This document shows, one piece after another, positions 1-5,083 of a stretch of DNA of 5,083 nt. Within the stretch, counting starts at the first letter, position 1, and every line of letters starts with the position of its first letter. The notes under the pieces are model-generated. The model worked only from the letters and a program-made list of their open reading frames with translations. It ran no database searches and was not told the DNA's origin. Source of the DNA: a bacterium (GTDB taxonomy: Bacteria; Krumholzibacteriota; Krumholzibacteria; LZORAL124-64-63); NCBI GenBank assembly GCA_021767885.1, contig JAASSM010000198.1:1-5083 (forward strand). Reading direction: 5' to 3'. The position numbers and the translations under genes are program-made.

Positions 1-87
1 CGACGCCGTCATCCCGGCAACTCCGCAGCAGAACGGCGGGCCGTCCAGGCCCGCCGGTCGCGAGGACATGCCGGGATGACGGCGTCG
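1..87. repeat. Nested inverted repeat downstream of the RNase G gene
   Basis: Positions 1-19 and 69-87 are perfect 19-base inverted copies of each other. The arms contain the core GTCATCCCGGC and its complement GCCGGGATGAC. Between them sits a second perfect hairpin (34-42 with 48-56). The left arm starts at the window edge, so the repeat may be longer. On the minus strand the structure starts three bases after the TAG stop of the ribonuclease gene, where a transcript-end hairpin or an intergenic repeat would be expected. The arm core resembles REP-like or MITE-like intergenic palindromes seen in many bacteria, but that is inference. Any T-run that would mark an intrinsic terminator would lie beyond position 1. 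The palindrome itself is read directly from the sequence; its role is open. Confidence 0.85.
34..56 (-). terminator. GC-rich inner hairpin, possible terminator
   Basis: A 9-bp perfect stem (34-42 with 48-56), entirely G and C, closes a 5-base loop at 43-47. It is the first compact hairpin after the ribonuclease stop codon. On the minus strand it is followed by TTCTGCTG, which is too weak for a classical T-tract. It could act as a stabilising 3' hairpin or a weak terminator, or be only the inner part of the larger palindrome. The stem is certain; termination is a guess. Confidence 0.35.
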
Positions 88-90
88 GCC

Positions 91-1680
91 CTACCGCCTA
101 CCGCCGCCCCGCCTCCCCCGGGCCTTCTTCTCGAACTCGGCGATGAGGTCCTTGTCCGTCTCCAGGGAGATGATCCGGAACTGCTCGACGTGCAGGCCGG
201 GATCGTCCATGACGTTGAGCTCGAGACCGAACTGCCGACACATCTCGCGGAACGCCTCGGCGCGCTCCTCCAGCAGGTAGAGGGCGAGCATGGGGTTGGC
301 CTGGATCTGCAGGCGGCGCTCCTTGGTGACGATGGCGATGCGATGCACCAGCCGCTCGATGCGGCCGGCGCAGGTCTCCAGGGAGAGCACCTTGCCGGTG
401 CCGCCGCAGTAGGGGCACGGGTCGGAGAGCTGGCTGAGGATGGAGGGCCGCACGCGCTGGCGGCTCATCTCCACCAGACCCAGGCCGCTGATGGAGAAGA
501 CCTTGGTGCGCGCACGGTCGCGCTTGAGGTGCTGGCGCAGCTCCTGCAGGACGCGGCGCTTGTTGCCCTCGGTCTCCATGTCGATGAAGTCGATGACGAT
601 GATGCCGCCGATGTCGCGCAGGCGCAGCTGGCGGGCCACCTCGCGGGCGGCCAGCATGTTGGTCTGCAGGATGGTCTCTTCCTGGTTCCGCTTGCCGGTG
701 AAGCGGCCGGTGTTCACGTCGATGGAGACCAGCGCCTCGGTGGGCTCGATGATCAGGTAACCGCCCTTCTTCATCCACACGCGCTTGTCGAGGCTCTTCT
801 TGAGCTCGGCCTCGATGTCGTAGTGGTCGAAGATGGGCAGGTCGCCGCTGTACAGCCGGATACGCTTCTCGAGCTCCGGCGCGAAGGTCCGCGAGTACTC
901 CACCAGCTTGGCCTGGTCCTCGGGGTCGTCCAGGCCCAGTTCCTCCACGTCCTCCTGGAAGAGGGCGCGGATCGGGCCCACCACCAGACCCACGTCCTCG
1001 TGGATGAGTCCGGGCGCCTCCACCTCCCGGGCGCGCTCGCGAATGCGGTCGGCCATCTCGGAGAGGTAGCGGACGTCGTTGGCGATGGACTTCTCGTCGG
1101 CGCCCTCGGCGGCGGTACGGATGATGAACGCGCCACGGTCGGGGCGATGCTGCTGCAGGATCTGCTTGAGCCGCACCCGTTCGCGACGATCGGCGATCTT
1201 GCGGGAGACGCCGATGTGCCGGCCCTTGGGCATCATCACCAGATAGCGGCCGGGCAGCGAGAGATCGGCGGTCAGCCGGGGGCCCTTGGTGCTGATGGGC
1301 TCCTTGGTGACCTGGACCACGATCTCGTCGCCCACCTTGAGCTGGTCGGCGATGTCGGGGACCGGCTCGTTGCGTCCCCGGCGACGCTCGCCGCGTCCGG
1401 CGGTCTCGTCCTCGTCGGCCTCGGCATCCTCCTCGTCGGGATCGCCGGTGCCGCCGTGGACCACGTCGCTGGCGTGCAGGAAGCCGGCCTTCTCCAGGCC
1501 GATGTCCACGAAGGCCGCCTGCAGGCCCGGTTTGACCGAGGTGACCTTCCCCTTGTACAGGTTGCCCACGATGCGGCGCGCGTCGGCCCGCTCGATGAGC
1601 ATCTCGACCGGTTCGGCGTCCTCGAGGATCGCCACGCGCACCTCGTGCGGGGTCGAGTTGATGATGATGTCCTTGCGCAT
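91..1680 (-). CDS. rng: Ribonuclease G/E family endoribonuclease
   Basis: Single-strand-specific endoribonuclease of the RNase E/G family, cytoplasmic, expected to act in rRNA maturation and mRNA decay. The start MRKDIIINST is typical of RNase G. An S1-like RNA-binding region spans about residues 36-140 and is interrupted by a charged, acidic then arginine-rich insert at 76-108. The DNase I-like catalytic part carries SIDVNTG with D321 and IVIDFIDM with D364. These are 43 residues apart, exactly as D303 and D346 are in E. coli RNase E, so they should be the Mg2+ ligands. The zinc-link motif CPYC (C422, C425) is intact and followed by GGTG. At 529 residues it lacks the long scaffold tail of E. 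coli RNase E and ends in a short basic tail, so it is RNase G-like, although some genomes label this gene rne. It lies 34 bases after the fused radical SAM gene and probably shares its transcript. GGAG, 3 bases before the ATG, is a rather close ribosome binding site. The stop is TAG. No frameshift is seen. Confidence 0.96.
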   Translation of the reverse strand: MRKDIIINSTPHEVRVAILEDAEPVEMLIERADARRIVGNLYKGKVTSVKPGLQAAFVDIGLEKAGFLHASDVVHGGTGDPDEEDAEADEDETAGRGERRRGRNEPVPDIADQLKVGDEIVVQVTKEPISTKGPRLTADLSLPGRYLVMMPKGRHIGVSRKIADRRERVRLKQILQQHRPDRGAFIIRTAAEGADEKSIANDVRYLSEMADRIRERAREVEAPGLIHEDVGLVVGPIRALFQEDVEELGLDDPEDQAKLVEYSRTFAPELEKRIRLYSGDLPIFDHYDIEAELKKSLDKRVWMKKGGYLIIEPTEALVSIDVNTGRFTGKRNQEETILQTNMLAAREVARQLRLRDIGGIIVIDFIDMETEGNKRRVLQELRQHLKRDRARTKVFSISGLGLVEMSRQRVRPSILSQLSDPCPYCGGTGKVLSLETCAGRIERLVHRIAIVTKERRLQIQANPMLALYLLEERAEAFREMCRQFGLELNVMDDPGLHVEQFRIISLETDKDLIAEFEKKARGRRGGGRR

Positions 1681-1681
1681 G

Positions 1682-1705
1682 GGCTCCGATTCGGTATCGG
1701 CCGCC
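1682..1705 (-). promoter_or_regulatory. RNase G ribosome binding site within a small hairpin
   Basis: The 34-base gap (1681-1714) before the ribonuclease ATG contains GGAG (plus positions 1684-1687), leaving only 3 bases to the start codon. The same bases fall in an imperfect hairpin: 1686-1690 pairs with 1696-1700 (5 bp, 5-base loop), and 1682-1684 pairs with 1703-1705 across a small internal loop. If formed, it would cover the ribosome binding site. No promoter is evident in the gap. The pairing is seen in the sequence; any regulatory effect is inferred. Confidence 0.4.
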
Positions 1706-1714
1706 AGGGGCGAC

Positions 1715-4474
1715 CTAGTCGTTCAGCTGGGCCTGCCACCGCACACGGCGGCGGAGGGCCTCGATCTCTTCCAGCGGGGAGAGCCAGCGGCCGGCGGCGT
1801 CGCGGCCGCGGATCCCCTTGCGGACCACCGCGCAGAAGCGCGGCTCGGGCAGGCGCTCGCCGAGGAGCGCCGCCAGGAACTCGTGCACGGGCAGGCTGGC
1901 TCCGCGCGCGTCGCGGACCAGGCTCAGGTGCAGGACCACGCCGGTGGCCGGCGTGGACGCCACGGTCAGGCCATCGGCGGGGATCAGCCCGCGCGCATCC
2001 ACCGTGGTATCGGGCTTGCCCGGCCGCCGGCGCGTCCAGGGCCACCGCTCCGCCGCCAGGAAGCCCTCCACGGCGGCGACCACGGCGGCCGCGTCGGGGC
2101 CCCCGCCGTCCGGCGCCGGCAGGGTCACCGCGAAGTCCATGCGCTCGGCACGCGCATCGATGCCCGGCGGCGTCACCGAGCCCACCGTCAGGCCGCGCAC
2201 CGCGCGCAGTCCCGTCGGCAGCGCGGCGTCCAGCCGCGAGACCCAGTCCGGCTCGTCCCACGCCAGCGCCAGGTCGAGGACCTCGCGCTCCCCTGCCACG
2301 CCCACCGGCAGTGGCGGGCCGAACTTCACCAGCGGATGGGGATGATACCCCTTGCTGTAGGCCACCGGCAAGCCGGAACGCCGCAGCGCCAGGTGCAACT
2401 GGCGCTGGAAGTCCAGGTGGCCGAGGAACACCATCCGGCCCGTCTTCGCGTACTCCAGCCGGCACCAGATCTTGGCCGACGCACGCTCGCGCCATGACCG
2501 CCACCGCGGGTCCTCGTTGCGTGGCCGGGCGGTGGGCCGGGCCTCCGTTTCCACGGCCGCCGGCGGAGAGCTGGCCGCCGCGGGGGGCGCCGCGGACGCG
2601 GCCGTCGGCCGTGCCGGGGCCTGGTCGGCGGCGAGATGGGTCAGGCCGTCCCCGCAGGCGGCACAGGCGACGCAGGCGCCGTCGAGGCGGCAGTCGGCCG
2701 TGGTCTGGCCGGCCAGGGCCCGGTCCCATTCCCGCCGCAGGAACGTCCGCGAGACGGGGGCCAGGAGGCTGTCCCAGGGCAACGGCGCCTGCGGATCCCG
2801 GGGCGCGGTGATCCCCCCGGGATCCACGCCGCAGTCCGCGAACGCGCGCTCCCAGCGGCTCCAGTCCCAGCATTCGTCCCAGCCGTCGAAGCGGGCGCCT
2901 GCCCGCCAGGCGGCCTGCACCACGTCGGCCACGCGCGCATCGCCGAGGCCGAGCACGCCCTCGAGGAAGCTGACCGCCGGTTCCCGCAGGCTCACCTTGA
3001 CCTTCAGCCGGCGCAGCCGGCTGGCCAGGAACGCATTGCGACGCGCCATCTCCTCCCGCGAGATCTGTCCCGCCCACTGGAACGGCGTGTGGGCCTTGGG
3101 CGCGAACGGCGAGACGGAGACCGTGATCTGCCCCCCACCGCGCGGCGCCAGCCCCACCAGCCGGCCGGTGAGCGCCACGATCCCCTCCAGATCCGCGTCC
3201 GTCTCGGTGGGCAGACCGAGCATGAAGTACAGCTTCACCCGGCCGATGCCCGACGCGAACGCCTGACCGGCGGCCCGGACCATCTCCTCCTCGGTGATCT
3301 GCTTGTTGATCACGTCGCGGAGGCGCTGCGTGCCCGCCTCCGGTGCGAAGGTCACGCTGCGTGGCCGCTCGCGGCCCACGCGTGCGTGGAGTTCCGCATC
3401 CAGCGAGTCCATGCGCAGGCTCGGCAGCACCAGGTTGGTGCGTCGGCCCTGCAGGGCGTCCTGGATGCCGGCCACCACCGGACCGAGGCCGGTGTAGTCG
3501 CCGGTGGACAGCGAGAGCAGGCCGACCTCCGCGTAGCCGGCGTCCTGGCTCCCGCGGGCGGCGTGCTCCACCACCCGGGCCACGTCCCGTTCCCGCACCG
3601 GGCGCTGGATCATCCCCGCCTGGCAGAAGCGGCAGCCGCGGGCGCAGCCGCGCATGACCTCCACCGCCAGGCGATCGTGCACCGGCTCGGTCACCGGCAC
3701 CAGCTCGGCGGGGGGCGGGATGCGGTTCAGATCCGCCACCACCCGAGCGCGCACCGGCTCCGGGGCCTCCGGGTACCAGACGCCGGGGATGGCACGCACC
3801 GCGGCGAGGGTCTCCGCGCGCCCGGCCGAGCGCGCCCGCGCCGACGCCACGGTGCCGGCGATCTCGGCGAGCACCTCCTCGCCGTCGCCGGGCACCACCA
3901 CGTCGCAGAAGGGTCCGATCACCGCGGGGTTCATGGTGCAGGCGCCGCCGGCGAGGATGATGGGGTCGTCCTCGCCCCGCTCGGCGCTGCGGAGCGGGAC
4001 GCCCGCGAGGTCGAGCATGGTCAGCAGGTTGGTGTACGCGAGCTCGTAACCCAGGGAGAACCCGACGAGGTCGAACTGCGCGGCCGGACGCCGGGTCTGC
4101 AGGCCGAACAGCGGCAGCTCCTCGTGGCGCAGCGCCGCCTCGAGATCGGGCCAGGGTGCGAAGGCCAGGTCGCAGAAGGTGTCGTCCCGCTGGTTGAGCA
4201 GGGAATAGAGGATGCGGATCCCCGTGTGGGACATGCCCACCTCGTAGGCATCCGGAAAGCAGAGCAGCACGTTGCATCCCTGCGGGCGCCAGTGCTCGCC
4301 CGTGACCGCCCCGCGCTCGCCGCCGATCACCCGCGCTGGCCGGCTGATCACCGGCAGGACGCGCCCCTCGAGGACGCGCCCGAGGGTCTGCGGGTCCAGG
4401 CTGGCGCCGCCGGGGCGTCCCTGGTGACCGGCCGGGCCGCCGGGCGGCCGCTGCTGCGGGGCCGGCGAGGTCAT
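1715..4474 (-). CDS. Fused B12-binding-type radical SAM protein with C-terminal DUF2344 domain
   Basis: A 919-residue protein joining two families that are separate adjacent genes in many bacteria: TIGR03960-like radical SAM (about residues 25-610) and DUF2344/TIGR03936-like (about 668-890). The N-terminal part (about 60-250) has the Rossmann-like pattern of B12-binding radical SAM proteins, ending in [10 protein letters not shown] (191-200). No DxHxxG cobalamin-binding motif is visible, so any cobalamin would be bound without the usual histidine. The radical SAM motif CARGCRFC (C277, C281, C284) ligates the 4Fe-4S cluster that cleaves S-adenosylmethionine. Further family blocks are STGDYTGL (323-330), [19 protein letters not shown] (376-394) and the [12 protein letters not shown] stretch (414-425). 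A second cysteine group, C595-x5-C601-x2-C604-x2-C607, could hold another metal or Fe-S centre. An Ala/Pro-rich linker (about 611-664) precedes DUF2344, recognised by [15 protein letters not shown] and [14 protein letters not shown]. Substrate and reaction are unknown. The ATG at 4474 was chosen over the upstream start at 4762 because it overlaps the purF stop as ATGA, has AGGA 9 bases upstream, and the extra 96 residues are a purF shadow. The link to RNase G suggests an RNA- or ribosome-related role, but that is inference. Confidence 0.93.
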   Translation of the reverse strand: MTSPAPQQRPPGGPAGHQGRPGGASLDPQTLGRVLEGRVLPVISRPARVIGGERGAVTGEHWRPQGCNVLLCFPDAYEVGMSHTGIRILYSLLNQRDDTFCDLAFAPWPDLEAALRHEELPLFGLQTRRPAAQFDLVGFSLGYELAYTNLLTMLDLAGVPLRSAERGEDDPIILAGGACTMNPAVIGPFCDVVVPGDGEEVLAEIAGTVASARARSAGRAETLAAVRAIPGVWYPEAPEPVRARVVADLNRIPPPAELVPVTEPVHDRLAVEVMRGCARGCRFCQAGMIQRPVRERDVARVVEHAARGSQDAGYAEVGLLSLSTGDYTGLGPVVAGIQDALQGRRTNLVLPSLRMDSLDAELHARVGRERPRSVTFAPEAGTQRLRDVINKQITEEEMVRAAGQAFASGIGRVKLYFMLGLPTETDADLEGIVALTGRLVGLAPRGGGQITVSVSPFAPKAHTPFQWAGQISREEMARRNAFLASRLRRLKVKVSLREPAVSFLEGVLGLGDARVADVVQAAWRAGARFDGWDECWDWSRWERAFADCGVDPGGITAPRDPQAPLPWDSLLAPVSRTFLRREWDRALAGQTTADCRLDGACVACAACGDGLTHLAADQAPARPTAASAAPPAAASSPPAAVETEARPTARPRNEDPRWRSWRERASAKIWCRLEYAKTGRMVFLGHLDFQRQLHLALRRSGLPVAYSKGYHPHPLVKFGPPLPVGVAGEREVLDLALAWDEPDWVSRLDAALPTGLRAVRGLTVGSVTPPGIDARAERMDFAVTLPAPDGGGPDAAAVVAAVEGFLAAERWPWTRRRPGKPDTTVDARGLIPADGLTVASTPATGVVLHLSLVRDARGASLPVHEFLAALLGERLPEPRFCAVVRKGIRGRDAAGRWLSPLEEIEALRRRVRWQAQLND
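4471..4474 (-). other. ATGA stop-start overlap of purF and the radical SAM gene
   Basis: On the minus strand the four bases ATGA contain both the ATG of the radical SAM gene (4474-4472) and the TGA stop of purF (4473-4471). Such overlaps usually mean one messenger and coupled translation. It also fixes the radical SAM start. Confidence 0.85.
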
Positions 4475-5083
4475 CCGCGGGCGTCCTGGTCGCCGTCGCC
4501 CGCACGGGGCTTGAGGATCACCCCGGCGCCCTCGGCCTGGCGGTCGAACCGGGTCTTGTCCGGCTCCTCGTCGAAGCTGATGGGATACTGGCCGGTGAAG
4601 CAGGCGTTGCAGTAGCGGTCGCCCTCGCCGGTGGCCTCGAGCAGTCCGTCGAGACTGAGGTAGTGCAGGCTGTCCGCCCGCAGATAGGCCGCGATCTCCT
4701 CGACGGTGTGGCTGCTGGCGATGAGTTCCTTGCGGACCGGCGTGTCGATGCCGTAGAAGCACGGGTTGGTCACCGGCGGCGAGGCGATGCGCAGGTGGAC
4801 CTCCACGGCGCCGGCCTGGCGCAGCAGCTTGACCAGCTTGCGCATGGTGGTGCCGCGGACGATGGAGTCGTCCACCACCACCACCCGCTTGCCCGCCAGC
4901 ACCTCCCGCACCGGGTTGAACTTGATCCGCACCGACATGTCGCGGACCTGCTGGGCGGGCGAGATGAAGGTGCGCCCCACGTAGTGATTGCGGGTGAGCG
5001 CGGGCTCGTACGGAATGCCGGACTCCTCGGCGTAGCCGAGCGCGTGCACGGCGCCCGAGTCGAGCACCGGTACGACCACGTCG
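4471..5083 (-). CDS. purF: Amidophosphoribosyltransferase, C-terminal part (5' end outside window)
   Basis: First committed step of purine synthesis: PRPP plus glutamine gives 5-phosphoribosylamine, glutamate and pyrophosphate, in the cytoplasm. Only about the last 203 residues are present; the full family length is about 460-510, so the N-terminal Ntn glutaminase domain lies beyond the right edge. The visible part is the phosphoribosyltransferase domain. It includes [19 protein letters not shown] and [10 protein letters not shown] (flexible-loop region), and the PRPP-binding motif [13 protein letters not shown] at 4846-4884. NPCFYGID and the C-terminal [11 protein letters not shown] match the Bacillus subtilis-type enzyme, whose cysteines ligate a 4Fe-4S cluster; the visible cysteines correspond to three of those ligands. 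The GTG at 5079 is an internal valine codon, not a start, because the frame runs to the edge with an aspartate before it. The gene ends in TGA overlapping the next start. The tail after the CxxC motif is short and charged. No disruption is seen. Confidence 0.96.
   Translation of the reverse strand, partial: DVVVPVLDSGAVHALGYAEESGIPYEPALTRNHYVGRTFISPAQQVRDMSVRIKFNPVREVLAGKRVVVVDDSIVRGTTMRKLVKLLRQAGAVEVHLRIASPPVTNPCFYGIDTPVRKELIASSHTVEEIAAYLRADSLHYLSLDGLLEATGEGDRYCNACFTGQYPISFDEEPDKTRFDRQAEGAGVILKPRAGDGDQDARG
4484..4487 (-). promoter_or_regulatory. Probable ribosome binding site of the radical SAM gene
   Basis: AGGA on the minus strand lies 9 bases before the ATG at 4474, inside the end of purF. 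It is a modest site at usable spacing and supports this start, with ATGA coupling probably helping initiation. Confidence 0.45.

Noticed and set aside
1..90. A CRISPR array or an RNA gene in the left-edge intergenic stretch
   Set aside because: There is only one inverted pair and no regularly spaced direct repeats, and no tRNA-like or rRNA-like sequence is recognisable.
76..2811. A 911-residue open frame on the plus strand
   Set aside because: It lies antisense to the ribonuclease and radical SAM genes, shows no recognisable family motif, and has low-complexity Ala/Gly/Leu/His then Arg/Pro composition, as expected from an antisense frame in very GC-rich DNA.
1272..4505. A 1077-residue open frame on the minus strand
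   Set aside because: It is in another frame across both the radical SAM gene and the start of the ribonuclease gene. Its translation is Arg/Ala/Gly/Pro-rich without motifs, while the overlapped frames hold clear conserved motifs.
2636..4615. A 659-residue open frame on the plus strand
   Set aside because: Antisense shadow of the radical SAM gene and the end of purF, with no family signature and a composition rich in Ala, Gly, His and Arg.
4475..4762. A 96-residue N-terminal extension of the radical SAM protein
   Set aside because: These residues are the out-of-frame reading of the purF C-terminus, with no conserved pattern. The ATG overlapping the purF stop fits the family N-terminus better.
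5077..5079. GTG as the start of a short 202-residue purF
   Set aside because: The codon is the conserved valine in the [10 protein letters not shown] stretch and the frame continues to the window edge, so this is a truncated view of a full gene, not a short gene.

Overview
The window is very GC-rich (about 70% by eye) bacterial chromosome. Essentially all of it is coding on the minus strand. In transcription order (right to left) it holds: the 3' part of purF (amidophosphoribosyltransferase); a 919-residue fused radical SAM protein, with a TIGR03960-like B12-binding/radical SAM part followed by a DUF2344 (TIGR03936-like) part; and a complete 529-residue RNase G/E-family ribonuclease. A strong inverted-repeat structure begins three bases after the ribonuclease stop codon and runs to the left edge.

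The layout looks like one operon. purF and the radical SAM gene overlap by four bases (ATGA). The radical SAM gene is followed after only 34 bases by the ribonuclease gene. There is no gene-free stretch longer than about 90 bases and no evident internal promoter. The order TIGR03960 - DUF2344 - RNase E/G is a recurrent bacterial arrangement, often followed by ribosomal protein genes rplU and rpmA; whether they follow here lies outside the window. purF makes phosphoribosylamine for purine synthesis. RNase G processes and degrades RNA. The radical SAM protein has no established function that I know of.

Organism: the GC content, the fusion, the Bacillus-type iron-sulfur PurF and the short RNase G-type enzyme would fit a deep-branching Gram-negative lineage such as Myxococcota, Desulfobacterota, Gemmatimonadota or a related candidate phylum. 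I cannot place it more exactly from this sequence.

The points most worth a second look are the uncharacterised fused radical SAM enzyme with its second cysteine cluster and its operon partners, the nested palindrome after the ribonuclease gene, and a small hairpin that would cover the ribonuclease ribosome binding site. Several long open frames on the plus strand and in other minus frames are shadows produced by the high GC content.
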